Assembly (NCBI RefSeq): GCF_024808815.1
Contig: NZ_JANUCS010000017.1
Coordinates: 1-39,280, forward strand
Length of the DNA: 39,280 nt
DNA from: Methanosalsum natronophilum
GTDB lineage: Archaea; Halobacteriota; Methanosarcinia; Methanosarcinales; Methanosarcinaceae
Direction of reading: 5' to 3'
The position numbers were made by a program, and so were the translations under genes. Shown here one piece after another: positions 27,357 to 37,376 of the stretch; the first letter of the stretch is position 1; each line of letters begins with the position of its first letter. The notes beneath the pieces are model-generated. The model did no database searches. It saw only the letters and a program-made list of their open reading frames with translations, and was not told where the DNA came from.

Positions 27357-27962
27357 TTAATTTTCAATTTCTTTCATTGTAAGTCTTACATCTTTGACGA
27401 GTTTATTTAAAACATCTCTTGTAGAGGTTTCTCCTCTAACAACTCCCGTCACGATTTCCATAACGATTCCTTTTGTTTGGATATTTTTATCCTTTGGTTT
27501 TACTACTCTAGTTAAAATTCCTGCTTTCGCAAAATCTTCAAAATCTACAGGTGGCTGACATACTACTATTGCGGGAATCTCTACATAAGACAAAATTTCC
27601 CTTGCCTTTTTCATAATATGGTCAGGGATATTGCCTAGATGGATTATAGCAAGTTTATGTCTTGATATTTGTTTTATTTCTTCTTGGGATATTCCAAATG
27701 AACCTGATCTCATTTCTACGTCAGGTATTCCAGATCCAGCTTGTAACACAAGTACACTAACCTGGATATCTTGTTTTCTCATTCCATAGGTCAGTTCACA
27801 TACTGGTTTTGTGATATGACGTCTACCCGGACTCATAGCTAGTACTATAACATCGGAACTGCCGGCTTCTGAAAGAGTTCCTCTTTGTGCAAGACCTCCT
27901 CCTCTACCTAGGCCCATTCCATGCCTGCAATCAACTACTTGTGTCCCTCTATCAAACATCAT
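27357..27962 (-). CDS. mcrC: McrC, component linked to methyl-coenzyme M reductase activation
   Basis: This 201-residue protein is McrC, encoded within most mcr operons and reported as part of the ATP-dependent complex that reductively activates the F430 nickel. Family features are the N-terminal QVVDCRHGMGLGRGGGLAQR, followed by VIVLAMSPGRRHITKPVCEL and a Gly-rich VLQAGSGIPD. It is not part of the final enzyme. Two adjacent ATG codons (27962 and 27959) could start it. It lies 6 bp after mcrD. Confidence 0.96.
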   Translation of the reverse strand: MMFDRGTQVVDCRHGMGLGRGGGLAQRGTLSEAGSSDVIVLAMSPGRRHITKPVCELTYGMRKQDIQVSVLVLQAGSGIPDVEMRSGSFGISQEEIKQISRHKLAIIHLGNIPDHIMKKAREILSYVEIPAIVVCQPPVDFEDFAKAGILTRVVKPKDKNIQTKGIVMEIVTGVVRGETSTRDVLNKLVKDVRLTMKEIEN

Positions 27963-27968
27963 ATTAAT

Positions 27969-28472
27969 TCACTTGTTCTCAATATCGTTATCTGATCTAT
28001 TTAAGAAGCATATCTGTTCATCAAGACTTGCTTTTGGATCAAAGAGACCGCGTAAGTTAGGGTCAGCATCTGGACCACGTTTTGCGTAATCTGAAACCGT
28101 GGACCTCTTTGCAATAAAAGTACCTTCTCTGAACTCAAACCCAAAGGGTAAAAGATTTTCACATACCTCTCGTACACGCTCTTTTACTTCAAAGTCGCGA
28201 ATTTCCATTCTGATTCTTCCAACCAGAATTGCTAATTCAAATGTTGTATCATTTATTTGAACTATTTTTCTATCTGGATGCAGAACATTTTCTCCAGTAG
28301 CTGGTCCATAGGGAACTTTGAGAGGTAAACGAGGTCCCTGAATTACTGCCCTTAAAATACCTTCTATTTGATTAAGTTCTAAGAGCAATTTTTGTGCACG
28401 CTCTGGTCCAAGTAATCTTTTAGGAAATATCTCGATTTGTATAGGATTTTTTGTATTCGAAGCAGAAACCAT
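27969..28472 (-). CDS. mcrD: McrD, accessory protein of methyl-coenzyme M reductase
   Basis: This 167-residue protein is McrD, a non-structural protein that associates with Mcr and probably assists assembly or F430 loading. Recognisable segments are IQIEIFPKRLLGPERAQKLL, IQGPRLPLKVPYGPATGENV and LPFGFEFREGTFIAKRSTVS, ending DPNLRGLFDPKA. The ATG follows AAGGTTTTATACT. It lies 21 bp downstream of mcrB. Confidence 0.96.
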   Translation of the reverse strand: MVSASNTKNPIQIEIFPKRLLGPERAQKLLLELNQIEGILRAVIQGPRLPLKVPYGPATGENVLHPDRKIVQINDTTFELAILVGRIRMEIRDFEVKERVREVCENLLPFGFEFREGTFIAKRSTVSDYAKRGPDADPNLRGLFDPKASLDEQICFLNRSDNDIENK

Positions 28473-28493
28473 AGTATAAAACCTTTGGAATTA

Positions 28494-29798
28494 TTAAAGA
28501 GCTTCTGATATTGAACTTATAGGTTCTCTGAATTCTTTGATTGATCCAAACACGTCACCAATTAAACCTGAGGTCTTTTCAATTGTGAACATCTGTGTAC
28601 CTGCATCTAATGATACCGCAGCTGATACACATGGAATTGCAAATCCTCTGGAGTGTCTTGTAACAATGTGGTTTCCATTGAAAATACCTGGTCCACCACC
28701 ACCATAGATAGAGTGGCTGAAGAATGAGAAACCTACAGCTGTACCTTGGACTTTACCAAAGTCACATCCTGGAAGTCCAGTTTCTTTCTCTAAGATATCA
28801 TTATAGTATAATAATGTGGATGAAACATTTTGTGCTGCTCTTCCTGCACCAACGTTAACCATGGTTGCTGCTAAACTACCAGCAGCTGCACATGCATTCC
28901 ACATAGCTACGTCATCAGCTTTGTAGAAATTATATCCAGATGGAGCTGTTTTATCGACTGAAATAACTCCAGCTTCAAGTGCTTTTTCTACAGTTGATTG
29001 GACTACTGTACCTACTGTGCCATCTTTCGCATTATCTTTTACAATATCGTAGACTATGTTGTTAGCATTAAGACCCTGATATGCAAATCCGAGTAATTGG
29101 AATCTCTCAAACATTCCAACTGCATTACCCATTTCATAAATTCCTGCTTGTTCATAAATTGATGAAAGAGCAGCAGCATTCATTGCTTTACGGTTAGTAA
29201 TTGCAGCAATGTGATTTGTCATAATGTTTCTTAATGAGAAACCTAGACCTTCATTTTTCTGAGGGATACTTAAAATTGAGGCTACGTTTCCACCTGCAAG
29301 GTCCATCGTTTGTGGATAACTTCCCCATACTGCAGCTTTAACGTATGGTGCATCAAAGATATCAGTATTGAATTGGTTCATGATTGATTGAACAACTGCA
29401 GCTGCTCCGACTGTAACAGCGGAAACATAATCTGCACCTACGTTTGTCCTTGATGTTGGTACTTGTACTAGAAGTTGTTTTCCACCACCAAGAGTTTCTA
29501 CGTTTGTGTCATCACCATTACTTACTTGGACAAGCTCTTGTACTTCATCCTGAATTGCACCAGCATTACCTACTATGTCATAGTCTAGCTCGTTTCCAAG
29601 AATTTGTCTGCCTTTTCCGCCCATTTTACCTGTAGCAAGGGCTTTTTCGATACCAGCAAGGTTTATTGCAACAGATCTCTTTGTTTCTGTGACAATCTTT
29701 TGAATTGCATCATTTCTTGTTGGAGCAATGTCTATAAGATCGACGCCGCTTTCCAACAGTTTACCTCTGTCGTCATAAATGTCTATTTTTTCAGACAC
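28494..29798 (-). CDS. mcrB: Methyl-coenzyme M reductase subunit beta
   Basis: This 434-residue subunit is the beta chain of the reductase and the first gene of the operon. It begins [20 protein letters not shown]. It contains the coenzyme-B-pocket region [20 protein letters not shown] and the conserved terminal segment [20 protein letters not shown]. The start is GTG 29798, with AGGAGG nine bases upstream (29808-29813). The order B-D-C-G-A is the classic Methanosarcina type. Confidence 0.98.
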   Translation of the reverse strand: MSEKIDIYDDRGKLLESGVDLIDIAPTRNDAIQKIVTETKRSVAINLAGIEKALATGKMGGKGRQILGNELDYDIVGNAGAIQDEVQELVQVSNGDDTNVETLGGGKQLLVQVPTSRTNVGADYVSAVTVGAAAVVQSIMNQFNTDIFDAPYVKAAVWGSYPQTMDLAGGNVASILSIPQKNEGLGFSLRNIMTNHIAAITNRKAMNAAALSSIYEQAGIYEMGNAVGMFERFQLLGFAYQGLNANNIVYDIVKDNAKDGTVGTVVQSTVEKALEAGVISVDKTAPSGYNFYKADDVAMWNACAAAGSLAATMVNVGAGRAAQNVSSTLLYYNDILEKETGLPGCDFGKVQGTAVGFSFFSHSIYGGGGPGIFNGNHIVTRHSRGFAIPCVSAAVSLDAGTQMFTIEKTSGLIGDVFGSIKEFREPISSISEAL

Positions 29799-29832
29799 GT
29801 TTACTTTCCTCCTATTTTTACTTTAAAAATCA

Positions 29833-29944
29833 CTTATTAGGCACATGGTTGTATTCAAAGATTTCATTATGCCACTTTACAGTACATATTGTAGTGTACC
29901 TAATTGTGAGATTGATATGATTCTTTGAAACTCCTCCTAATAAG
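29833..29944 (-). promoter_or_regulatory. Structured leader of the mcr operon (three nested helices)
   Basis: On the minus strand, upstream of mcrB, three complementary pairs nest inside one another. The outer pair is CTTATTAGG/CCTAATAAG (9 bp, plus-strand 29833-29841 with 29936-29944). The middle pair is TTCAAAGA/TCTTTGAA (8 bp, 29854-29861 with 29922-29929) and continues, past a small bulge, with 4 bp more (29864-29867 with 29917-29920). The inner pair is GTACA/TGTAC (29882-29886 with 29895-29899). A full anti-Shine-Dalgarno match AGGAGG (29932-29937) straddles the end of the outer helix and has no start codon at proper distance. This is a candidate RNA regulatory element; function is unknown. 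Confidence 0.6.
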
Positions 29945-29967
29945 CTTATGATAATCATAGATGTATT

Positions 29968-30037
29968 AACTTTTAAAGGTTTTCATTCATATCTTCTGCA
30001 CTTTATTTTGTAATGATAAATAATGCATATTTATAGA
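29968..30037 (-). promoter_or_regulatory. Candidate mcr promoters
   Basis: Two TATA-like boxes precede mcrB on the minus strand. TCTATAAATATGC (30025-30037) would start transcription near 30005, giving a leader of about 207 nt. CCTTTAAAAGTT (29968-29979) would start near 29948, which is just 4 bases before the outer helix of the structured leader and gives about 150 nt. The choice between them is not settled by sequence. Confidence 0.45.
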
Positions 30038-30143
30038 CTCTTTATACTAACATATAAAATTTGTTTTATGTAGATGAATTAACTTTTTATAAAATGATTA
30101 TATATCGAAATTGGTAAACAACACTAAACCAATGAATAGCTGG

Positions 30144-30174
30144 AGAGAAAATTTTCTCTAAAAACTTATATATT
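30144..30174 (+). promoter_or_regulatory. mmp10 promoter with 16-bp perfect palindrome
   Basis: AGAGAAAATTTTCTCT (30144-30159) is a perfect palindrome. It is followed directly by a BRE/TATA unit, TAAAAACTTATATATT (about 30159-30174), whose centre is about 26 bp before ATG 30197. The palindrome therefore occupies about -38 to -53, a typical site for an archaeal dimeric regulator. The TATA spacing puts the transcription start at or next to the start codon, so the mmp10 message is probably leaderless. Confidence 0.6.
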
Positions 30175-30196
30175 GGTATTTACTACTCAACTTAAC

Positions 30197-31420
30197 ATGG
30201 ATATAGTTGCAGATATTGGTGGAAGTCCTGGAATAGATTGTCAAGGGTTTTGTAAGTACTGTTATTTTAAAAGTGTAAAAGAGGTGCTTCCATTTGGCTG
30301 CAAACATTGTTTTCCATTTCAAAAAGGATGTGATTACTGCACAAGAAGTGTTAAGGAATCCTATCCAGGATTTAATCATCCACAGTATGTAGTTCAACAA
30401 ATAACTCAATCGTTTCATTTAGGGAATGAAAAAATAAATAAAATTACAATAAGCGGTGGAGGAGATATTAGTTGTTATCCAGGACTTTTTGATCTAGTGA
30501 AACAAATAGCACAATTTAATACACCTATTCATCTTGGTTATACTAGTGGAAAAGGGTTTAAAGATAAATCAGAGGCCCATACTTTAATAGAATATGGGGT
30601 AAAAGAGGTCTCATATACTGTTTTTGCTACAGATTTAAAATTAAGAAGAGAATATATGAACGATAAAAATGCACAAGCTTCAATTGATACACTAAAGGTT
30701 TTCTGTGAGCAATGTGATGTATATGCAGCAATTGTTATAGTTCCTGGAGTTAATGATGGAAAAGTTTTGGATAAAACATTGAAGGATTTGGAGGACTTTG
30801 GGGCTAAAGGAGCAATTTTAATGAGATTTGCTAATGAATCGAGTCAGGGTTTGATTTTAGAGAATGCACCAATTTTATCTAATATTAAACCACAAACTAT
30901 TGAAGAATTTGTAAAAACAGTGCATGCATGTAACGATAAATTTGATTTAAGAATTTCCGCAACACCATTAGAAGATCCCTTAATAGGTTCTCCTTTTGCA
31001 ATACGGAACAATAAAAATGCTTTATCTAAGCTACCAAAAGTGAGTAAAGCTGCAACTCTGATAACAGGGTTAATTGCAGCTCCTAGAATCGCTCAAATTT
31101 TTAATGAGTTAAATAGTGATGTGAACATTGTTCCTTTGAATAAAGATATTAGTTGTTTAATTACAATAGATGATTTCAAACACATTGATCTGAAGATGGT
31201 TAAAGAAACTGTAATCTTACCAGGAAGAGTATTTGCCCATGATTCTGAAATGAAAAATATTTTTTTAAAAGATGGGATTGATAGGCTCGTAAGAAGGGGA
31301 CCTGAATCCTTAACATACGATGGTGAAATGTCTATTAGTATGAAGTATGATGAGGTTATAGATTTTGAAATTCAGAAGTTTACTGAACTGATTGAACAAA
31401 TTAATGCCATAGGCACATGA
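30197..31420 (+). CDS. mmp10: Methanogenesis marker 10: radical-SAM McrA arginine methyltransferase
   Basis: This 407-residue protein is Mmp10, the cobalamin-dependent radical-SAM enzyme that C5-methylates an arginine of McrA. The N terminus DIVADIGGSPGIDCQGFCKY contains the radical-SAM motif C15-x3-C19-x2-C22. A second cysteine set, C35, C38, C45 and C48 (FGCKHCFPFQKGCDYC), is the extra metal-binding loop typical of the family. Later come TISGGGDISCYPG, VIVPGVNDGKVLD and ATPLEDPLIGSPFAI. The start is ATG 30197, giving the family N terminus; the in-frame TTG at 30173 lies inside the TATA box. No ribosome site is seen. It is divergent from mcr, whose McrA product is its substrate. Confidence 0.95.
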   Translation: MDIVADIGGSPGIDCQGFCKYCYFKSVKEVLPFGCKHCFPFQKGCDYCTRSVKESYPGFNHPQYVVQQITQSFHLGNEKINKITISGGGDISCYPGLFDLVKQIAQFNTPIHLGYTSGKGFKDKSEAHTLIEYGVKEVSYTVFATDLKLRREYMNDKNAQASIDTLKVFCEQCDVYAAIVIVPGVNDGKVLDKTLKDLEDFGAKGAILMRFANESSQGLILENAPILSNIKPQTIEEFVKTVHACNDKFDLRISATPLEDPLIGSPFAIRNNKNALSKLPKVSKAATLITGLIAAPRIAQIFNELNSDVNIVPLNKDISCLITIDDFKHIDLKMVKETVILPGRVFAHDSEMKNIFLKDGIDRLVRRGPESLTYDGEMSISMKYDEVIDFEIQKFTELIEQINAIGT

Positions 31421-31451
31421 TTTATCAATTAAAGTTAATATTTATATATAG

Positions 31452-34400
31452 TCACATAAAATCCGACAATCCCATTTGTTTTGATTGATCGTTTTCGAAA
31501 AGTGATTTTATATCAAGCGCTATTAAGTCAATTCTTTGTTTAGTATAACTAGAAACATTGTATTTTTCAGAAACTTTCATTGAAATATCTAAGTATTTTT
31601 TTACTGCCCCTTCGTGCACCGTAAGTATTACTTTTCCATTATTGCATTTATTACATTTTCCGGTAAGAGGTGGTCTTCTAAATTTTGCACCACACTTTAG
31701 ACACCTTGTACCTTGTCGAGAAAATGCACGAAGATTACCATACATGTCAGGTAGAAAATGAGAAATTAAAACTCTTTCAGCAACATCTGATGCATCCACT
31801 GAACGTAAAATATCTGCTAAATTCAATTGGGCGTCTATTTTTTCAATCATTGTCCCCAATGTCTTATAAGCACTTTTTACTGGACCGCATGCAATGTCAG
31901 AAGTATCGTGTGTAAACATAAATTTTTCATATTGATCACAAGTACCTAATCTATTACTTATTATGTCCATTTTATCTTCTATATCTTTTGGGTTCGTAAA
32001 TTTCTGAGCTGCTCGATAAAACTCTAAGGGATATCTCGAACATACATCAATATTATGTGCTTCTTTATCAACTTCATTTGGATCTAGCCTAGTAGTAAGA
32101 ACGAGAGGTGCATCCATCTTTCCACCTCTTTTGTTTGGTAGAAATTCGTAAGAAAAATTTAAAAGACCATCCATGAGAAGCATCACACAATCCTCATCAC
32201 CATCACAATTTCTTCTTTTTGCTGCATGGAAGTATGGATGAGCAAAGCCTACAGCTGCTTTAGTAAATCCAACCAATCTTCCCAATACACCAGCAGAAGT
32301 ATGTGGGGCCAACCCAATAATTAAAGAACCAATAATATCATCAATTGTTTTAGCATTATAATATGGTTCCTTTTTATAATGTTTGATTAATAGTTCATCA
32401 ATATAATTTGTTGCCCTTAATAAATAAAGGGCAGCATCATAAGATATTACTATATCTTGTACTTTCAGCTGTAATATCTGAGAGCTTTTTTCTAGTGGGT
32501 TACCATATATATCTTCAGTATAACCAAGTTCCTTAATTTTGTCAACAGATACTGCAATTTCTGATGGACGTATATGTGTTAGTGGCATATCAGACATGTC
32601 ATAACGTATTGTTCCATCTTTAAATGTAAATAAGTCGTGTTTAGCACGTAAAATACCTTTTTCTAAAGATTCTGGAGTCATATGCTTTGACATTAATTTT
32701 TTTACACCTTTAAAAGAATCTAGACAGTTACGTTCACCTAAATTTTTAAAAGCATTTTGATAAATTGATTTGAAATCAACATTCCTTGTATCTATAGATG
32801 TTGAATAGCTACCACAACGTGGACATTTATCAGTATTAACAGTTATCTCACAACGCTGACAGAACAGTTTAGGAGCTGTATATTTACCACAGCTGCATCT
32901 ACATTCATGTGTTTCCTTATTGCAAGAGGGGCATATACGATTACCTACTTGAATTGATATTTCACCTACTTTACTGTTCATAGACTCTTTAAAGCAGGAT
33001 GCGGCATTTATATCTCTTTTATTCCCTCCAAAATCACCGATTGGAAATAATACGTGTGGAGCAGGTGACATTTTTCTGCGATTTGACTTTTCGGGTCTAC
33101 CCATCCTTGCACCTATTCGGTATGGGGATCTAGGAAATATTTTCAAGTCACTTAACTCATTAATAATTGATAAAGTATCAAATTTATTATAATCTATTTC
33201 AAGGACTTGTTTTTTATATTCTAGCTTATTGTTCAACCCAAGAGAGTATAATAGAGGTAAAGGCTCATCAATAAAAAGCTTGGATTGATCAACTCTATGT
33301 AAAACTAGAAGCTTTTCTAGAATTGATTTTATAGTATATGCATCAGGCTTCTCTAGGCTAAAAGTTAATAATTTGGTATTATTTTCTAATTTAGAATGAT
33401 CATGGAAAAATTTACTCAACAGTTCTATTTCATTTGTAGTTACATCATGCCATAAATAAGTGAACTTTGGATGAAGAGGAACATTATATTTAAATGAAAG
33501 TTCAAGAGCCATATCTTGTGAAGGATTTTTGAATTTTTCTTCATCACATTCAAAGGATGAAGATGAAACTTTGCATTCTTGTATCCACCATTCAAAACAG
33601 AAGGAAGAAGGAATCAGTGGATGATTATTTTCAAGGAAATCTCCATAATTAATCAGAACTTCACCTAGATCTAACACACAGTCAACTTGTGCTTTAATAG
33701 CTCTTGCCTCAATTTCATTATCTATACGAATAACACATCCGCTTCTTAATCTGACAGTAGAACCTTCAATAGAATCTACAGGTGCTACACCAGCTGCTTT
33801 TCCAGGACGCTCAGTTTTTATCTGAGTACCTGTAACTATAAATTCATCCATTAGTATCATGCTAGCAGGATTTATTCCAAGGGAAGCAAAAGATGTGTTT
33901 CGAGACCTTCCATACCTTAATCTAAAACCGCCTGGTCTTGATGGATATGAAAGTACTGGTCTACCTGCAATTAGATCGCGTAAATACTTATCACTTGGTT
34001 TAATTTTAGAACTATTATCATCAGAAATCTTATCGCCATTCGTATTACCACCAGAAATTAATGAATCTAGCCATTCCCAACCACCTATATTGAGCTTTTT
34101 AACATGTTTTTGTATTTTAGGGGCTTTTAAGGCTAAACCTTCTGCAAGAACAAGAGCCATACCTCCCCTTGCTCTATTTGTTGGTATACGTTCAAGATTC
34201 CTATAGCCTTCAACTTCCGCTTGTTCGGTGGGTTCTCCATCAATACATACTGGACAATTACTAACAATCAGTCTCATTTCTTCTTCTGATGGCATATATT
34301 GAAGACTTGCTACATTCTTGTAGAGGTTAATTTCTTCAATGTAGCGTTCAATTTCTTCATTACGTGGTTTAAATCTATCAACTTTAATTCCACGTCTTAC

Positions 34401-34895
34401 ATAATCACCGACAAGTATGGATAGAGCTTGAGCTGTTCCTCCTGCACTTCTAATGGGACCTGCATAATAAATACATATGTATTCAGAACCATCATCATTT
34501 TGTTTTATGTCTACGCGATCTATACCTTCAATTGGTGCAGCAACCACTCCTTCTGTTAACATCGCTACAGACACTCGAATTGCATTTTCAACTGCTTCAA
34601 CTCTTGAATCAAAGCAAATGATTTTATTTTCAGCAATTTCTTTTCCAATAGCAAGTGCAGCTTCTTCTCTAGACATTTGTTCTTCAAGTTGTCTTATTCT
34701 TCCAGCAACCCCAGGTACACCTATAAGATTTTCTACACGTTCAGCTAAGTCTTTTGCTAGTGGTATTTCTACTGTTGGCTTAGGATCTCTACCATTAGCC
34801 CTTGCATTATTGGCTATCTTGATTTCTTTATGTAGTTTTACTTCCAAATCACTAAAGTATTTTTCAGTTAACTTACCAAATGAATCTTTTTGCAT
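31452..34895 (-). CDS. polC: DNA polymerase D large subunit (DP2)
   Basis: This 1147-residue protein is the catalytic subunit of archaeal polymerase D. Near the N terminus are [20 protein letters not shown] and [20 protein letters not shown]. Around the middle is a zinc-ribbon cluster ([18 protein letters not shown], then [16 protein letters not shown]). The catalytic aspartates are in [21 protein letters not shown] second cysteine cluster, [10 protein letters not shown] with CNKCNNG, lies near the end. The last residues QMGLSDFM look like a PCNA-interacting peptide. There is no intein: the length and the conserved blocks are continuous. ATG 34895 has AGAGGT upstream; the in-frame TTG at 34937 would overlap ablB. 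The small subunit DP1 is not in the window. Confidence 0.97.
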   Translation of the reverse strand: MQKDSFGKLTEKYFSDLEVKLHKEIKIANNARANGRDPKPTVEIPLAKDLAERVENLIGVPGVAGRIRQLEEQMSREEAALAIGKEIAENKIICFDSRVEAVENAIRVSVAMLTEGVVAAPIEGIDRVDIKQNDDGSEYICIYYAGPIRSAGGTAQALSILVGDYVRRGIKVDRFKPRNEEIERYIEEINLYKNVASLQYMPSEEEMRLIVSNCPVCIDGEPTEQAEVEGYRNLERIPTNRARGGMALVLAEGLALKAPKIQKHVKKLNIGGWEWLDSLISGGNTNGDKISDDNSSKIKPSDKYLRDLIAGRPVLSYPSRPGGFRLRYGRSRNTSFASLGINPASMILMDEFIVTGTQIKTERPGKAAGVAPVDSIEGSTVRLRSGCVIRIDNEIEARAIKAQVDCVLDLGEVLINYGDFLENNHPLIPSSFCFEWWIQECKVSSSSFECDEEKFKNPSQDMALELSFKYNVPLHPKFTYLWHDVTTNEIELLSKFFHDHSKLENNTKLLTFSLEKPDAYTIKSILEKLLVLHRVDQSKLFIDEPLPLLYSLGLNNKLEYKKQVLEIDYNKFDTLSIINELSDLKIFPRSPYRIGARMGRPEKSNRRKMSPAPHVLFPIGDFGGNKRDINAASCFKESMNSKVGEISIQVGNRICPSCNKETHECRCSCGKYTAPKLFCQRCEITVNTDKCPRCGSYSTSIDTRNVDFKSIYQNAFKNLGERNCLDSFKGVKKLMSKHMTPESLEKGILRAKHDLFTFKDGTIRYDMSDMPLTHIRPSEIAVSVDKIKELGYTEDIYGNPLEKSSQILQLKVQDIVISYDAALYLLRATNYIDELLIKHYKKEPYYNAKTIDDIIGSLIIGLAPHTSAGVLGRLVGFTKAAVGFAHPYFHAAKRRNCDGDEDCVMLLMDGLLNFSYEFLPNKRGGKMDAPLVLTTRLDPNEVDKEAHNIDVCSRYPLEFYRAAQKFTNPKDIEDKMDIISNRLGTCDQYEKFMFTHDTSDIACGPVKSAYKTLGTMIEKIDAQLNLADILRSVDASDVAERVLISHFLPDMYGNLRAFSRQGTRCLKCGAKFRRPPLTGKCNKCNNGKVILTVHEGAVKKYLDISMKVSEKYNVSSYTKQRIDLIALDIKSLFENDQSKQMGLSDFM

Positions 34896-34933
34896 GGTGA
34901 AAATACCTCTAAGTAACAGTTTCAAAAAGCTAC

Positions 34934-35767
34934 TCAAATATGCTTATACCAGATATTCATGTTCTCGAGGTTACCAGCAATGTTAGTATTATTTACAAGC
35001 TTTCCTGTAAATTTGTATCCAGCTTTTGAAAAAATTATATTGATCCCGTAAGAACATGACCTACATATAGTATATAAGGTAAGTATGTTTCTATCTTTCA
35101 TTTCAGATTCCATTTTTGTTAAAAGGAACCCTGATAATCCTTTGCTTCTAAAATTAGGAATAGTTGCAAAATCAGTCATTTCTGCATTTTGTGAAGCAAA
35201 GTCAATCTCCGTTGAAGAAACAGAAACCAAATCATTATTCTTAAAAACACCAAAATAAACAACATTATCTTCCATAGTGTCTTTAATATATTTTGGATCT
35301 TGTATAGGAAATGGATAAGTTTCAAAAACTATGCTATAGACCCTTGCAATTGCTTCAATATCTTTCTCATTGCATATACGGTAATCATATTCAGAACCTA
35401 ATAAACCAATATTACTTTCATTTGATTTTGTTAGTGCTGTTTTGATTACTTCTTGATCAATATTTTCTGACATATCTATCTTCCGATTTTCAGAAAAAAA
35501 CTTCCCTAAAAAGGAAACATCTTTATACCCAGAATAAAACTTTGGGATATAAGCTTCTTCTTTATAACCATATTGGAAAAACTTAGTATTATATTCACGC
35601 GGGACTTTAACAAATATCTTTGAATACTTTTTTTCCCCTGCAAGTTCGTCAAGATAATAGATAATTTCAGGTAAATCTTTAGTGTTTGTTTTCATTAGAT
35701 AAATACGATCATTAAACTTTCCATGCTGGATGATAGAGTTATTTATCATTTCAACTTTATCACTCAC
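34934..35767 (-). CDS. ablB: Beta-lysine N6-acetyltransferase
   Basis: This 277-residue GNAT-family enzyme acetylates beta-lysine from acetyl-CoA to make N-epsilon-acetyl-beta-lysine, a compatible solute of methanogens. The N-terminal half contains [20 protein letters not shown]. The GNAT domain occupies about residues 125-277 with the acetyl-CoA loop in [20 protein letters not shown]. The family ending is [20 protein letters not shown]. It starts with GTG, preceded by GAAGGAACA, and overlaps the ablA stop by 8 bp, indicating translational coupling. Confidence 0.93.
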   Translation of the reverse strand: MSDKVEMINNSIIQHGKFNDRIYLMKTNTKDLPEIIYYLDELAGEKKYSKIFVKVPREYNTKFFQYGYKEEAYIPKFYSGYKDVSFLGKFFSENRKIDMSENIDQEVIKTALTKSNESNIGLLGSEYDYRICNEKDIEAIARVYSIVFETYPFPIQDPKYIKDTMEDNVVYFGVFKNNDLVSVSSTEIDFASQNAEMTDFATIPNFRSKGLSGFLLTKMESEMKDRNILTLYTICRSCSYGINIIFSKAGYKFTGKLVNNTNIAGNLENMNIWYKHI

Positions 35768-37088
35768 TGTTCCTTCTCTCCATCCTAGCTGTATCTTCAG
35801 GAATAAGACTTACCTCATCATCGTGGTCTGACAAAAGCTTAGAGATGCCAATTGCTTTGTATTCTTGAGCATCATCAAGTTTTAATTGTAGTTTGCAATC
35901 ATCACAGTTGCGATCGCAAAAAATAGCTTCATAAGTATCAGGTTCTTTATAAGAAGTTATTACACCTTCATAGTTTCGTAGAATAACTTTGTTAGTAGAC
36001 CAAGATACTAAGTAGTTTGGCATAACTGGTATTTTACCCCCACCACCTGGAGCATCAATCACATATGTAGGAATTGAAAAACCACTAGTATGACCTATTA
36101 AATTTTCCATTATTTCTATTCCTTTACCAACAGGTGTTCTAAAATGAGCTAACCCCTCAGACATATCACATTGGTACAAATAATAGGGTCTAACACGGTT
36201 ATGAACAAGTTTGTGAATTAAGCTTTTTATAATTCTATGACAATCATTTATACCTGCAAGCAAAACAGTCTGATTACCCAGCGGTATACCTGCATCAGCT
36301 AGTTTTTTTAGAGCATTCTTTGAAGAAGCTGTAACTTCTCTTGGATGATTAAAATGGGTGTTAATCCATAAAGGATGGTGCTTCTTTAACATGTTCACTA
36401 GATTATCAGTAATTCGGTACGGAAGTACTACTGGCATTCTAGTTCCTATTCTAACCACTTCTACATGAGGAATTTCGTCTAATTGTGTTAATATCCAGTC
36501 AAGATAATCATCAGGCAGCATAAAAGGATCTCCACCTGACAATAAGACATCTCTTACTTCATTATGCTCTTTAATGTATTGTAGCCCTTCAACGACTTCA
36601 TCTTTTTGTGGTATAGAATCTACATCACCAACCTTTCTTTTTCTAGTACAATGTCGGCAGTACATAGAACATGTATTACTTACATGGAAAAGAACACGAT
36701 CTGGATATCGGTGGGTAATGCCTGACACAGGACTATCTTCATCTTCAGATAATGGGTCGTTCATTTCACATTTATTCAATATAAGCTCGCTAGGCGATGG
36801 AAAAGATTGTAAAAATATAGGGTCATTATAGTAGTCCTCTGCTTCAATTAAGGACAAATAATAAGGAGTTATAGATAAAGGAAAAGTCTCAAGTGTTTTT
36901 TGCAGTTTCGACCGTTCATCTTTACTAAATTTTATACCAAGTAGATTTTCAAATGTATTTATATCTTGAATTGAATGTTTTAATTGCCATTTCCAGCTTT
37001 TCCAATTAGAAATAACGGTTTCATTATCAATTTTTTCTGCTATGCTTTTTTGTTGATCAGTGTATTGAGCCATAGTATGGTCACTCAT
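35760..37088 (-). CDS. ablA: Lysine 2,3-aminomutase
   Basis: This 442-residue radical-SAM, PLP-dependent enzyme moves the alpha-amino group of lysine to make beta-lysine, the precursor of the osmolyte. The cluster motif is C140-x3-C144-x2-C147 in [47 protein letters not shown] and [19 protein letters not shown] follow. The ATG at 37088 has no ribosome site. The in-frame ATG at 37073 has GAGTGA seven bases before it and gives [10 protein letters not shown], so it may be the true start. Control by salt is known for the family. Confidence 0.95.
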   Translation of the reverse strand: MSDHTMAQYTDQQKSIAEKIDNETVISNWKSWKWQLKHSIQDINTFENLLGIKFSKDERSKLQKTLETFPLSITPYYLSLIEAEDYYNDPIFLQSFPSPSELILNKCEMNDPLSEDEDSPVSGITHRYPDRVLFHVSNTCSMYCRHCTRKRKVGDVDSIPQKDEVVEGLQYIKEHNEVRDVLLSGGDPFMLPDDYLDWILTQLDEIPHVEVVRIGTRMPVVLPYRITDNLVNMLKKHHPLWINTHFNHPREVTASSKNALKKLADAGIPLGNQTVLLAGINDCHRIIKSLIHKLVHNRVRPYYLYQCDMSEGLAHFRTPVGKGIEIMENLIGHTSGFSIPTYVIDAPGGGGKIPVMPNYLVSWSTNKVILRNYEGVITSYKEPDTYEAIFCDRNCDDCKLQLKLDDAQEYKAIGISKLLSDHDDEVSLIPEDTARMERRNSE

Positions 37089-37376
37089 ATGAATTTCTTA
37101 AAAAATAATTAAATACTAAATTGCCTAGACAAATATATCATTATGTTATGAAATAATTCATAACGTAATTATACTTCATCTATATATTAGACAAAATGTT
37201 TATTGTAAAAGTATTTTCCATAATTTTAGATAATTAGATAGTTTTAATGTGTGGTAAACTTTTGTTTTATTCTATAAGTAATTAATTATTCATTTTAACG
37301 GAACATAAGTGAAGGACGTTAATCGACCTATAAATTAATTGTTTACTCATTTGTATTAGCTACCTATAAGAACATT
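37089..37376 (-). promoter_or_regulatory. ablA promoter region with 13-bp-arm palindrome at 37140-37169
   Basis: On the minus strand TGATATATTT (37131-37140) is the likely TATA box, predicting a start near 37107. Directly upstream lies an inverted repeat with 13-bp arms (37140-37152 and 37157-37169), one mismatch and a 4-nt spacer; arms read ATTATGTTATGAA and TTCATAACGTAAT. Its position, about -33 to -62, suits an operator for salt-dependent control. The rest of the 288-bp gap is AT-rich with no gene seen. Confidence 0.55.

Noticed and set aside
33859-34206. 115-codon plus-strand open frame
   Set aside because: It is a shadow of polC on the opposite strand.
34896-34937. Longer polC start (in-frame TTG at 34937)
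   Set aside because: It would overlap ablB and lacks a ribosome site, whereas ATG 34895 has AGAGGT upstream.
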